NCBI GenBank assembly: GCA_025331435.1
Contig: JAIWNI010000205.1
Location: 1 to 24,850, forward strand
Length of the DNA stretch: 24,850 nt
Source: Choanephora cucurbitarum
Taxonomy: Eukaryota; Mucoromycota; Mucoromycetes; Mucorales; Choanephoraceae
Direction: 5' to 3'
Made by a program: the position numbers and the translations under genes. Under the pieces are notes generated by a model. It made no database searches. It was given only the letters and a program-made list of their open reading frames with translations, and had not been told where the DNA came from. Positions 1 through 13,469 of this stretch are shown here, piece after piece. The stretch's first letter is position 1, and each line of letters starts with the position of its first letter.

Positions 1-41
1 CTGTTTGTACTAGGCGTATGACAATCAAAAGCTTATGTTTA

Positions 42-59
42 TTTGTTTGTACAAACAAA
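42..59. repeat. 18-bp perfect palindrome
   Basis: Bases 42-50 (TTTGTTTGT) are the exact reverse complement of bases 51-59, so the 18 bases form a perfect palindrome. The core GTTTGTAC also occurs at bases 3-10. It could be a protein-binding site, an end of a small element or chance in AT-rich DNA. No partner copy is seen elsewhere in the window. Confidence 0.5.
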
Positions 60-1405
60 CAATAAGAAGGATGGGGATGTATCTCAATGACAACCAATGC
101 CTCAATCGATTAAAATGTTGAAGTCATATTGATAAATGATCATAAACAGCCTAGTCTTTTTTTTTTCTCTCAATTGTTTTTTGTTTCGATTTCAATCGCA
201 TAGGAAATCTTTTGTGATCCACATCTTAACTGAGCAGCACTCCAACACAGACGCAAAGTACTTCTATGCTGATTCGTTGCTTTTACTTGACCTTCATCAC
301 TAAATAGCCAAGGTGTCTTTTTTCTGTTTAAAACGTATGAGCTATGCTCAAGCGTAGTTGCGTTAGTATCTTTCTTAGCGATGCAGAAGAAATCAACAAT
401 ATAGGGTCTTCTTGGTATGCTTCCTTGCATCTGGCCTAGCAAATGCTTACGCCAAAAAATTCTCAGGATGATTGTAGCCGTTTTCCCTAAAAAAAAAGCA
501 GCTGCCATGAAGAGCTAGCAGTTTGTTCAACTCAAGAAATGCTTGAATCCATGTTCAATTCCATAGATAGATTTGAGTGTACTATATAACTCAAATTAAA
601 CCACATATACCAAGATAGGCTTTGAGATTGAATGATGTAACTCGTAATAATACTGACTGCTTCATCTTGCGATGATAACATCAACAGTATCCACATAAAG
701 TTACAAAAAGACAATATCATTAACGAAGCGGCTCTTTTATATAAGGCTTTGAGATTGCTCTTTCTGCCTTTACCTCTAAAACAAGCTTTGTGGGAACACT
801 TTGTTTCAAAGCACAACTTCTCAGTAGACTCGATGATATCACTTTCCGTTTGAAGTTGTGATGAAGCTTTTCCAGGCAGATAAGTTTTGCTCGCAGACAA
901 ATGTACATAGACAAAAGCCAAAAATTGTTGTCTTTATGCAAACTCAAAGACATTTTTATTCCAATCAAGATAAGGGATTCTTTGCATAGATCATGCAGCT
1001 CACACATCGCTCTTCAATCACTGTCGAAAAACTACATACATAGCTATTCTTATAGTGTACGAATATTTTCCATTAATGTACAAAAAAAAAGTGATTGTAG
1101 ACCAACATCAAGGTAATATGCGCTCATTCTGTTTAAGAAACTAAATGAAGCGCTGCCAGATATTCATAATAACAAACTTGACAAATCAATCAAGCGCAAT
1201 TGAATTTTATGCGTAATTTGAACCTACCTAATACGTAATTAGAGAGAGTGAATGTAAAGAAAACTCTATAGTGACAGCTGAAACGGTGTCGGATACTTTG
1301 AGTATCAAGAAAAACGTATATCATATTAGAAAGAGATTGATTTATTTCCTTTATTTTAAGGTCCTTACTTTCACCAAACGAAATCAATCGTATAATGGAC
1401 TTCAT
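60..1405 (-). other. gene-poor left flank with unidentified minus-strand reading frames
   Basis: No gene can be named here. On the minus strand two overlapping open frames, one at 720-1007 and one at 532-921, look coding-like in composition, the second being rich in Lys, Ser and Cys, and a third ATG-started frame of 112 codons lies at 170-508. Read alone, none matches a family I recognise. The overlap of two frames on one strand resembles the one-base frame breaks seen further right, so this may be a damaged gene or relic of an element. It could equally be chance open frame in AT-rich DNA. Confidence 0.25.
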
Positions 1406-1408
1406 CTA

Positions 1409-1611
1409 CAGTCCTTGGTCTTTTTGATATCTTGCGAATGCAGCTGACCTCTATTTAAGAAAATATCTCGCTAAGATATTTCTAATGTTAGCAGCAGCGT
1501 TCATATCTCTATTCCAGAACCGTGTTGAAGAATTAAGATGATAATAAATTAAGGAGAAATTTGAAGATGACTTGCCAAAACGTTATTGTTATTCACTAGG
1601 CACTGGGCACA
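1409..1611 (-). pseudogene. TnpB/Fanzor-like C-terminal fragment (broken)
   Basis: Minus-strand frame 1582-1409 encodes FWNRDMNAAANIRNILARYF, then a TAG stop at 1453-1451, then RSAAFARYQKDQ before a second stop at 1408-1406. The W-N-R-D-x-N-A-x-x-N-I string is the RuvC-III motif of TnpB and its eukaryotic relatives, the Fanzor RNA-guided nucleases; the motif Asp is codon 1507-1505. A following Arg-x-Ala-Ala-Phe segment is, from memory, usual after this motif in mucoralean Fanzor-like proteins. Just upstream in a neighbouring frame is a CxxC (LCAQC, 1611-1600), as expected for the first half of the zinc ribbon that precedes the motif. Frame change and internal stop mean it is not an intact gene as given. 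RuvC-I, RuvC-II and the N-terminal domain were not recognised, so the family call rests on this one block. Confidence 0.5.
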
Positions 1612-1740
1612 TAGCTTCAAGGACAAATAGTGCGGTTGTCAATTATGCATAATTATATTAGAAACCGAAAGTCTATCTAGAATAAACAACTATCTGTCTG
1701 GTGTTCTTTAGTCGGGACATTGTCTCGTTCTCTGCAATAC

Positions 1741-2410
1741 CTGGCTCTTCTCATCACAATACTTCACAGCATCACGAAATTCAAGCGTGTTGTCATCAAC
1801 GCTTCCAAAACACTTTGTCTTTTTACGATGATTATAGACGTAAAGCTAACTGTATACCTCAATTCTTCTCAAGTCAAAGATTGTACTCCAGAGATTTCTT
1901 TTGTCTGTTTGCCTAGAATAAAGAAGTTGGAAATCAATTTGAGGTATTAATGTACTATTGCAGATGAACGAGCCAGAACAGGCAGATTGTTCGCATAAGC
2001 CTTCTTGAAGAAGCAATGTAAAATGAGCACACCATTTAGAGGCACATGGACAATTGTATGGCTATCCTTAAGTATTAGACTCCATAGATTGATTGAAAGA
2101 TTTGGAATCTAAGAAGTGACTTACAAGAGACGAAGATACTTTGAAGGGACGAGGAGCAGCATTTTTATAATTAAATACATCCTCATAATTTGCATTTGGA
2201 AAATCAGTCTGATAGTCTAAACAGACAGCATCGTACAGTTGATCCAAACCAACAACGTCTACTTGAAAAACACTACGTTCTTTCGCATTTCAGATATATA
2301 TATCATGAACAAAAGTAATTCTTGATGCTAGAAAAAACTCTTACAATCGGCATAACAGATGTTTTGCTTGATGTCGCTATTACAAGTTCAAGTAGGCTTA
2401 ACCTTAACAT
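1741..2410 (-). CDS. unidentified spliced minus-strand reading frame (tentative model)
   Basis: A tentative multi-exon gene. The best-supported part is two exons joined by a 63-nt intron (2124-2062, GTAAGT donor, TCTAATAC branch-like site, TAG acceptor) that removes in-frame stops and keeps phase: exon 2280-2125, then exon 2061-1858. The joined peptide has an acidic/aromatic part (DQLYDAVCLDYQTDFPNANY) followed by a Cys-rich part (CPCASKWCAHF, then further Cys). A possible upstream exon starts at ATG 2410-2408 and ends at a GTAAGAG donor near 2344, but the phase is off by one. A possible downstream exon, 1812-1741, follows a 45-nt intron. I do not recognise the family. It lies on the same strand as, and just upstream of, the Fanzor-like fragment and might be part of the same element or a separate host gene. 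Confidence 0.35.
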
Positions 2411-2876
2411 GACTCATATATGTTTTTTGAGGAACAAGGTTGTTCGTTTTGAATCGTTTCGAGGTACTTTAAGGCCTCTTTTCTCAAAAAGAAAAACTAA
2501 AATCATTGCAATAATTAGCATCAATACACACTCTAAAGTGATCAAGTGAAGTCCCTCTACAGTACTTGTTGACCCTTCTCTCTAGAGCTTTACCCTCAGG
2601 GTGTTGTACTTTAGAGTAGTTCATGCTGGAATAAAGAAATCAGGATGCCACAGCTCAAACCAAAGTAGCTTGAGGGTCCTTATTAAAACTCCGGAACAAT
2701 CCAAAAATCTGCCTTAACAAACTGAGACTTTTTGTGACTACGCCTTGTCGATTTTTTTAGCTCTAATTGTTGGTCCCATCTGCCTGCCAAATTGTCAGTC
2801 TACTAGGCTAGCTTAGTTTTTTTTTTTTACTCTCTCTTTTTTTTTTCTCTTTCTCTTGTGTATTCAAATAACCAAT
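2411..2876 (+). promoter_or_regulatory. upstream region of TOM40
   Basis: No convincing gene is seen. The last 65 bases before the TOM40 ATG are a long T/C-rich tract (2817-2858) followed by an A-rich stretch directly before the start, a layout shared with other genes here and typical of highly expressed fungal promoters and leaders. An open frame on the plus strand at 2322-2549 has no recognisable features. Confidence 0.35.
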
Positions 2877-4138
2877 ATGGCCACACCTGAAGTAGCTACC
2901 CACCGCACCAGCAGCACCCAGATATTCTCCTCCTCTTTTCTGGACCTTTCGGTCTTAACAAGGACCAAAAAGCCCTCGGGATCTCCTTGGAATCCCTCTT
3001 CAGTGGCCAGCCTGGTTCACTTACCAAAAGAGCCGCCTTAACTTACCTAGCCCCGGAAAGTTCGAAAGACTTCACGCCGAAGCAACAAAGGGTACGATAG
3101 ACAATTCATACGCCGCGTTATTCGATATAATGGGGCTCATTGTTTAATTATTATTCTTATAGACACATTTACCACCAACTATCTTTTCGATGGTGCCCAA
3201 GCAAACATTGTCAAAGAACTCTCCGCCAACTTCCATGTTCAACACCAATTCTCTTTGGGTTCTCAAGTCATGCCTCCTATGTACAACTTCATGTCTGGTT
3301 ATATGACTGAAAGAGTAGGTTTCTTTCTTTTTTTGAATTTGTGTTGATGTTTATTGGTTTTTTTTATAGACTATGTTGCAGGGTACCATGGATAATGATA
3401 CCAATTTGAACGGTGTCTTGAGACATGCCTGGTCTCCTTTCTCTGTCACAAAGGTGGTTGCACAGGTAAGGAACGAAAGAGAGAAAAAGAGAAGGAAGTT
3501 GTTGTTCTGACGATAATTGCCATTCAAGTTCACTCATATGCCTGGCCATTCTATGGTCCAACTTGATCAAGAATTCAATGGATCAGATTACTCTGTCAAC
3601 TTGAAGGCCATGAACCCTAACCCCTTAGAATTCACAGGTCTCTACATGGCCTCTTACCTTCAATCTGTCACTCAACAATTGGCCATTGGTTCTGAAATTG
3701 TTTTGCAGCGCCCTACCCCCGATATGGAAGAGACTGCCATGTCACTTGTTGGTAAATACACTGGAAAGGATTACATTGCTACTGCACAATTCCAAGGTGC
3801 TGGCGCGATACAAGCCAGTTACTATCAACGCATTAATGAAAAGGTTGATTTTGGTGTTGAACTTAACTTGATGGTACAAGGTGGCCGTAGAGAAGCTGTT
3901 GCTACTGTTGGTGGTAAGTTTGACTTTAGACAAGCTACTTTCAGAGGTCAAATCGATACTACGGGTAAGGTCTCTGCTGTCTTGGAAGAAAGATGGCCCC
4001 TGGTTTCTCTTTCCTTATTAGTGGTGACTTGGATCACATGAAGGTAAGTTGTGAAATCATTACATCCTCTTTGCTTCACTAAAAAAAAACTTTTAGGGTC
4101 AAAGCAAGTTTGGTGTTGGTATTATGCTCTCTGCTTAG
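2877..4138 (+). CDS. TOM40: Tom40, mitochondrial outer-membrane import channel (frame-broken as sequenced)
   Basis: Tom40 is the beta-barrel pore of the TOM complex, through which nearly all nuclear-encoded mitochondrial proteins pass. Exons are about 2877-3091, 3173-3314, 3370-3465, 3529-4043 and 4097-4138, with introns of 53-81 nt. Recognisable pieces in order are LNLPSPGKFERLHAEATK, then TNYLFDGAQANIVKELS, HQFSLGSQ, TMLQGTMDNDTNLNGVLRH, FTHMPGHSMVQLDQEFNGSD, and the C-terminal beta signal region GQSKFGVGIMLSA. About 335 codons in total, normal for fungal Tom40. The reading frame breaks. Exon 1 uses three frames in turn (ATG frame to about 2900; a Pro/Ala-rich part from 2905; GPFGLNKDQKALGISLESLF from 2942; LPSPGKF from about 3040), and in exon 4 the frame shifts at about 3989, where GAAGAAAGATGG appears to lack one A. 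Conserved residues between breaks are intact, so sequencing indels are more likely than decay. Confidence 0.9.
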
Positions 4139-4337
4139 ATTCAAAATTTATATATATGTAATTAAAAACCTTTTCTTTTCCCATTAACAACTTTTTTTTG
4201 TGTGTATATGTTATTCATTTTTTTTTGTTTAATTTGAAATAATGTAAATATGAACAAACACTAAAGATGAAAGAAAGTGCAATTATGAAAGAATAAAATG
4301 AGGTTGAATGTATGAAAATGAGAAATAAAGAAAAGGG
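4139..4337. other. convergent spacer between TOM40 and RSP5
   Basis: About 200 AT-rich bases between two stop codons that face each other. It must hold both 3' ends. A plus-strand AATAAA lies at 4292-4297, more than 150 bases after the TOM40 stop, and T-rich runs follow the stop directly. No gene is seen. Confidence 0.5.
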
Positions 4338-7182
<2,845 letters not shown>

Positions 7183-7411
7183 ATATATATATATGCTGTA
7201 AGATGAGAGAAAAGAGAGAAAGAAAGAGAGAAAACAAAAATGAAAGCAAAATATAAAAAAAAAATCCAAAAAAGGAAACCAAGCTTACCTCTCGTCCAAT
7301 CAAAAAGCAATAGTGGCTTTTTTTTTTATTATTGAGGTAAAGTATGCTTCACGTCACTTCTTTGTTGTATTTTATTTTTTATACGTTTTGAATCAAACTG
7401 TTTCTTACACT
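7183..7411. promoter_or_regulatory. divergent promoter between RSP5 and PRP16
   Basis: The two start codons face away from each other across 229 bases. The stretch contains a TA dinucleotide run directly upstream of the RSP5 ATG (7182-7194), a purine-rich tract (7201-7280; pyrimidine-rich on the RSP5 strand) and a T-rich run (7318-7328) ahead of PRP16. It must hold both promoters; individual elements cannot be assigned. Confidence 0.5.
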
Positions 7412-10400
7412 ATGTCTGAGGATGAATTTATTCATGACATTGCCATTGATATATCAAGAGCTTTGAATTTGACGAATCCCAATGACCTGATCGCCAGAAA
7501 GGTTGTTCAGTTTGCAGAAACCAATAAAGATTTTGATAGATTCAGTCAAGGTAAGTTGGAGTTACTGCTACTAGATGACACCTTAACCTCTTTTCTTTAG
7601 TCTGTAGTACATTTGGTCGATTCAGTCGTGAATTCTTGGCAGAAACATACACCAAAATCAACAAGCATCGTCAGGAGAAAAAGCTAGCACCTCCTAATCC
7701 AAACGCTAAACCAGTACGTTCTGATGCCGTCAAGAATGAAGTTCTCATGTTAGGCAATAACCTACCAGGTGGCTTAATCACTCCCAACAAAAACAAATCC
7801 TCTGAGGCAGATCAGGACAGACCTATCTTCAAAGTACCTGCCGTACCCAACAAATCACTTCTAGGTCTAGACGAATTGGCTCGCAAAAAACGACAGGCAG
7901 AGGCTGAGAAAGCTGAAAGAGAGGCAGATAAAAAAATGCGTCTTAGCTGGAACGACCAAGAAGAAGAACAGGAAGAAGAAAAGCCGAAAGATGATAAAAA
8001 GCCTGACGAACAGCTCAGTCGTCGTCACCATCGTCCCAGTTACCGATCCCATCGTATGGAGACACCTTCCAATCCAGGTGGTGTTTCTGATTCAGCCTTA
8101 AAGCGATTGGAAGAGATGAAACGTCGAGACAGACACCGCAGCAGTCTTCACCATAAAGCCAAACAACCTGAAGAACCAGTGACGAACGGATCAGAGACCC
8201 CAAGACGAGGTGGGCTCATCAAGCGAAGTCAATGGTCTAGCATGACACCTCAAAGAGGTCAAGGTTCTTTCACGCCTCGACATGCTGCAGGCAACATGAC
8301 ACCAGGTCGACATGATAGTGGCTATCGTATGTCCACAGGTGCCAACACAGCAGCCGTTCGACGCACATGGGATCACATGACGCCTTCCATCCGATCGACA
8401 GCTTACGATGAAGTTGCACTGGAATACCCCGAAGAATTCACAGGAGACGAAGAAGATAGACGTAAGTGGGAAGAGGAACAGGCTCAGCTGGATCGAGAAT
8501 GGTACCAGATGGAAGACTATGGTGCTGCCGACGATACACACAACGCCTTTGCTGAATATGAGTCACATGATCGACACCGAGAGGAAGAGTTGACTCAGAA
8601 ACAACTCAAGAAGCTCTCTGCTCGTCAAGCTCAGTACAACCGAGATACAGACATGTGGGAAGCCAGTCGTATGTTGAGTTCGGGTGTAGCTCAGCGAATT
8701 GAAGTTGATACCGATTTTGAAGAAGAAAACGAAAACCGAGTTCACCTGTTGGTTCATGACATCAAACCTCCCTTTTTGGATGGACGTATGGTATTTACAA
8801 AACAATTGGAGGCTGTTCAGCATGTCAGAGATCCCACTTCTGATATGGCCATCATCTCGCGTAAGGGCAGTCGTTTGGTCAGAGAAAAGCGCGAACAGGC
8901 AGAACGAGCCAAGGCCTCTCGATTTGAGTTGGCCGGTACCACGCTGGGTAATGTAATGGGCATCAAAGAGAAGAAAGAAGAGACAGAGGGTATCAACGAT
9001 GATGCCACTGCCGATTCCAAATTTGCTTCTCATCTCAAATCATCCGAGGCAGCCAGTGAATTTGCACGTACCCGTACCATGCGAGAACAACGTGAATTCT
9101 TGCCTGCCTTTGCTGTCCGTGAAGATCTCCTGAAGGTAATTCGCGATAATCAAGTCGTGATTATTGTAGGTGAAACAGGTTCCGGTAAGACCACTCAATT
9201 GACGCAATACCTGCATGAAGATGGCTACACAAAGTATGGTAAAGTCAGCTGTACTCAACCTCGTCGTGTGGCTGCCATGTCTGTGGCCAAGCGTGTTGCT
9301 GAAGAAATGGGATGCGAGTTGGGTGATACAGTAGGTTACACAATTCGTTTTGAAGATCAGACATCAGAAAAGACATTGATTCGATACATGACAGATGGTA
9401 TTCTGTTGAGAGAATCCATGAATTCGCCTGATCTGGACCAATACAGTGCCATTGTGATGGATGAGGCTCACGAACGTGCTTTAAACACTGATGTATTGAT
9501 GGGTTTGCTGAAGAAGATCTTAGCCCGTCGAAGAGATCTCAAGTTGATTGTTACCTCTGCTACAATGAATGCTGAACGGTTTTCTCAATTCTTTGGCAAT
9601 GCCCCTTGTTTCTTTATTCCTGGTCGTACATTCCCTGTGGATGTTATGTTTAGTAAAACTTCTTGTGAAGACTATGTAGACAGTGCAGTAAAACAAACCT
9701 TGGCTATTCACCTGTCACAACCTGCAGGTGATATCCTTATTTTCATGACGGGTCAAGAAGATATTGAAGCTACATGCGCTACATTAAGAGGTAAGAAAGA
9801 AGACCTTGCTATTGGGAGAATACTTAATTTTTTATTTTCTGTATATGAATAGAACGTCTGGAACAATTGGACGATCCACCACCTTTAGCTATTTTGCCTA
9901 TCTATTCTCAATTACCTGCTGATCTACAGGCCAAGATTTTCCAAAGAGCAGAGAATAATGCACGCAAGGTGATTGTGGCTACCAACATTGCTGAAACTTC
10001 ACTTACAGTGGATGGTATCATGTATGTGGTAGATACAGGTTACTGTAAACTGAAAGTCTATAACCCTCGTATTGGTATGGATGCTCTTCAAGTCACACCT
10101 ATCAGTCAAGCCAATGCCAGCCAACGTAGTGGTCGTGCTGGTAGAACAGGACCAGGGTAAGAGAAGAACGAAAGAGGTTTTAACTGATATTTCCTAACAC
10201 TTTTTTTTTGTTTTATTTTAGTGTGGCCTACCGTCTTTATACTGAAGATGCTTTTCGAAATGAAATGTTTGTCAATACTATTCCAGAAATCCAACGTACA
10301 AATTTAGCAAGTGTTGTGCTTCAACTAAAATCCTTGGGTGTGAAGAATCTACTTGAATTTGATTTCATGGACCCTCCACCTCAAGAGAATATCCTGAATT

Positions 10401-11496
10401 CCATGTATCAACTATGGATCATCAATGCCTTTGACAACACAGGAGATTTGACAGATGCAGGCAGAAAGATGAATGAATTCCCCTTGGATCCATCTCTTGC
10501 CAAGATGTTGATTTCAGCTGAAGAACAAGGCTGTACTGCTGAAGTATTGGTAAGTGACTCTTCTTTTTTTTATCTGGCTTGGAAAAAGAAAGTGTACTTA
10601 CTATCCAATTGCTTGTTAGACTATTGTCTCTATGCTCTCTGTTCCCTCTGTCTTTTACCGACCCAAAGAACGTGTGGAGGAATCAGATGCAGCCCGAGAA
10701 AAGTTTTTTGTGCCTGAAAGTGATCACCTCACATTGCTTCATGTCTATACGCAATGGAAGATCAATAAATACCGTGATGATTGGTGTAATAAGCATTTTA
10801 TTCATGCCAAGGCTATGCGTAAGGCAAGAGAAGTCCGATCTCAATTGATGGATATTATGAAGACCATCAAAATGCCCTATGTCTCTTGTGGTACAAATTG
10901 GGATGTAATTCGGTAAGTTTCTTGGTTGAATTTTTTGTATAGTAAGCTTATTTTCAAAAAAAAACAGTAAATGTATTTGTTCTGCTTATTTCCATCAAGC
11001 AGCTAGATTGAAGGGTATTGGTGAATATGTCAACTGTCGAAGTGGTATGAAGTGTCATCTTCATCCAACAAGTGCATTATTTGGTGCTGGTTTTACACCA
11101 GATTATGTAGTATACCATGAACTTGTGCTGACTTCAAAAGAATACATGCAATGTGTCACTGCTGTTGATCCCTTCTGGTTAGCTGAACAAGGTCCTATGT
11201 TCTTTTCTATTCGTGATCGAGACCGCAACTATGGTCAAAAGGAAAAACGTCTAGCTAACCTGGCTACTGAGTCTCGCTTAAATATGGAAATGGAAATGAA
11301 ATTAGGTAAGTTTAATCTCTTTTTTAAAAAGAAATCATGCATATTTATCACACTTAATTTTTAAGCACGCGAAAAAGAAGAAGAGGAAGAGGCAAAACAG
11401 GAACGCACAAGAATCAATACTTCCCGTGCAGGACGTATTGCTACTCCAGGTGCAAGAGAAATGCGCACACCTAGAAGAAGAGGTTTAGGCTTATAA
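7412..11496 (+). CDS. PRP16: Prp16/DHX38-type DEAH-box pre-mRNA splicing ATPase
   Basis: Spliceosomal helicase that remodels the complex after the first catalytic step of splicing. Seven exons: 7412-7550, 7601-9790, 9853-10156, 10222-10549, 10620-10912, 10968-11305, 11366-11496; all junctions keep phase, giving 1240 residues with no frame break. The start [20 protein letters not shown] and the Arg/Glu/Asp-rich N-terminal half with [20 protein letters not shown] are Prp16-type. Helicase motifs follow in order: GETGSGKTT (Walker A), [22 protein letters not shown] (DEAH), [10 protein letters not shown] (SAT), [21 protein letters not shown] and [12 protein letters not shown]. Then come the winged-helix, ratchet and OB-fold region ([45 protein letters not shown]). 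The tail ends RRRGLGL. Prp22 and Prp43 also have DEAH motifs, but the N-terminal half and the tail argue for Prp16. Confidence 0.95.
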
Positions 11497-11617
11497 GAAT
11501 ACCCCCCCCCCACTAAACATATGAAGTTGTATAATAAAGCTCATATTTGATTGGCTAGAGAAAATAGAAGTATGTTTTTCATAAAGTAATTTTTTTTTCT
11601 CAACTTGTTTTCTTCTA
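11497..11617 (+). terminator. PRP16 3' end and short spacer with C10 run
   Basis: Only 121 bases separate the PRP16 stop from the next ATG on the same strand. They hold a run of ten C (11502-11511), an AATAAA polyadenylation-type signal (11533-11538) and a T-rich run (11590-11599) just ahead of the next gene. The 3' end of one gene and the promoter of the next must overlap here. Confidence 0.55.
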
Positions 11618-12347
11618 ATGTCAAAACCTGCATCACTCATTCAACGATTGTCATTAAACTACAAAACCTCTCGTTTTCCTTGGAAGAAACATGCCTTGAT
11701 TGGTTATGATCTACAAGGCAATGAGTACTGGGATTGTCCTAATCCTTTAGGTAATAGTCCATGTGTCGTAGTTAAACTATTTACTTATATAAAGAAAAAT
11801 GATAGGTGGTAGAATGAAACGATGGGTTCAATTGGCTGAAGTAGGTAATAATGATCATACAGTGTTCCATCAAAATAAATTACCTGGTAAGCATCTTTCT
11901 TTTTAAGTCAAAAGAGAGTCAGTAATGTAATCTATCTATTTCAGTACAATGGCAAGCATGGTTGAGACATACACGTAATACTGTGCCTACAATGGAAGAA
12001 CTTGTATTAGATGAAAAGAGAAAGGCTTTGATTCAAGGAAGAGCAAAGGCTTTAGATCAGGAATGGGAAGAGGTAAATGAGTTCTTTTTGTGATTGAGCA
12101 AACACAATTGACAGAAGATTAGAAAAAGCTGGCATTACAGCAAGCAAAGGAACAAGAACAACTAGAATTACAGCGTCAGGCTGCTGCTATTGAAAGTGGT
12201 AAAGGATCCATAGTATTAAAAAAAGGGAATCCAGTGATTTATTTTGATTGTATAGGGAATAAAGAAGCTGGTAGCACTTCACAGCCTAGTGGTCAAGGCG
12301 ATACCTTTACACCTGGAGAATGGAATCCAACTTCATCAAGAAGATAA
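11618..12347 (+). CDS. NDUFAF2: NDUFAF2-like (B17.2L/mimitin) mitochondrial complex I assembly factor
   Basis: A late assembly factor of respiratory NADH:ubiquinone oxidoreductase, a paralogue of the structural subunit NDUFA12. Five exons (11618-11750, 11806-11886, 11945-12072, 12123-12198, 12256-12347) join in phase to 169 residues. The core reads KKHALIGYDLQGNEYWDC, GGRMKRWVQLAE, VQWQAWLRHTRNTVPTMEEL, followed by a Lys/Glu/Gln-rich helical part and the tail GDTFTPGEWNPTSSRR. The W-x-A-W-x-R-x-T-R plus T-M-E-E block and the T-F-x-P-G-x-W-x-P tail match NDUFAF2 rather than NDUFA12, which is shorter and lacks the extended tail. An AATAAA overlaps the stop (12346-12351). Presence implies that the organism keeps complex I. 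It is convergent with the next gene, with 48 bases between stops. Confidence 0.85.
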
Positions 12348-12395
12348 TAAAAGGAAAATTACAATACTTATTTACAATCCATAAGATAGCAGTAT

Positions 12396-13469
12396 TTAGA
12401 TTTTAGGTATAATACCAATATGCCATGAAACCCTTTTTAGGTTATCTTCTTCATGAACATGATGATGAACACACCATACTCTTTTATGGAATCGAACTGT
12501 CTCAACAGCCCGTTCATTTTCAGCTTCATTTAGCTCACGTCTTGAAGGACGATCTAGTCTGTTCTGAGTGACCTGTCTATTTCTTTCATTGGTTGATCGA
12601 AGCATGTATTCTACTTGCTCGTTACTCTCTTCATCTTCTTCGTCTTCTTCATCATCATCGTCAAATGAAATAAAGGAACCATCATGGCCTACTACAATAG
12701 CGCATAGTGTATGACACCATCTTAACAACATCCATAATCCTTCTGCCTTTACTGAAGGTACAACCAAATAACGTAACCTAGGACACTTGGTCACAATTAA
12801 CCGAGCAACAGAAGATGTGAGTACATCATAAGGATTGAGTGTAAGTGATAGCAGATCAGGTCCAAATGTAGGCAAGATAGCATTACTGAGTGCGCCTGGA
12901 TGATGAAAATAATGCGATATCTGAGTTAATGCTGGGTTCTTTTCTGGTCGTAATTCATTTGGAAACACAAAAAAGGAAGGACAACAGGCAAAATAGGTGA
13001 TTGTCTGATGATCTGAATGAAACATGGCCATATCATAACCCTGAAGCATTTCATTCTCTTCTTCGCCTAATGATTCTTGAATAAAGAGCATATCATGTGG
13101 AATATCTGTAGCCATGAAACAGGTAGATTGGCGGTGCATATGAGGTAGACAACTCTTGAGTTGGTTAGGGTATATGTTGGATTGGAGATAATCTAGTTGT
13201 GGACAGAGTTGAAGGATGCGGTGATAGATAGTATCGGGAAAGTAATGTTGCCTTGGTAACTTAATGGTCTCTATTGAATAACCATAGATTTCACAGAAAC
13301 TAAGGATCGTTTGCGCGTCAATGCCCTTATCTGGAAAGATGACTTTTTTATAGGCATAGTGTCGAACAAGCTGAAAGGTATATTTACAGACAAATAGCCA
13401 TGGTGATAGATAGGGCTGTTCAGTTAACTGAATGATGTTCTGTAGTAACTCATTAGGTAAAGACGTCAT
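12396..13469 (-). CDS. F-box-like protein with acidic tract
   Basis: An intronless frame of 357 codons starting at ATG 13469-13467. The N-terminus MTSLPNELLQNIIQL followed by WLFVCKYTFQLVRHYAYKKV is the short F-box pattern (L-P-x-E-L/I ... V-C-k) common in a large expanded family of mucoralean F-box/leucine-rich proteins; it would link a substrate to the SCF ubiquitin ligase through Skp1. The middle contains leucine-rich-repeat-like pieces (LRYLVVPSVKAEGLWMLLRW). Around residues 272-288 there is an acidic run (DDDDEEDEEDEES), then a basic Arg/Asn-rich part and a His-rich end (VCVHHHVHEE-like). Substrate unknown. The F-box call is from pattern recognition and moderately sure; the gene itself is well supported by length and clean frame. 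Confidence 0.7.
   Translation of the reverse strand: MTSLPNELLQNIIQLTEQPYLSPWLFVCKYTFQLVRHYAYKKVIFPDKGIDAQTILSFCEIYGYSIETIKLPRQHYFPDTIYHRILQLCPQLDYLQSNIYPNQLKSCLPHMHRQSTCFMATDIPHDMLFIQESLGEEENEMLQGYDMAMFHSDHQTITYFACCPSFFVFPNELRPEKNPALTQISHYFHHPGALSNAILPTFGPDLLSLTLNPYDVLTSSVARLIVTKCPRLRYLVVPSVKAEGLWMLLRWCHTLCAIVVGHDGSFISFDDDDEEDEEDEESNEQVEYMLRSTNERNRQVTQNRLDRPSRRELNEAENERAVETVRFHKRVWCVHHHVHEEDNLKRVSWHIGIIPKI

Noticed and set aside
3992..4041. Alternative Tom40 C-terminus ending LSLLVVTWIT
   Set aside because: The other frame gives MAPGFSFLISGDLDHMK and splices correctly to the conserved GQSKFGVG end, so the longer frame is a shift artefact.
8191..9033. Long minus-strand open frames inside PRP16
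   Set aside because: They lie opposite a conserved, intact exon and show no protein features of their own.
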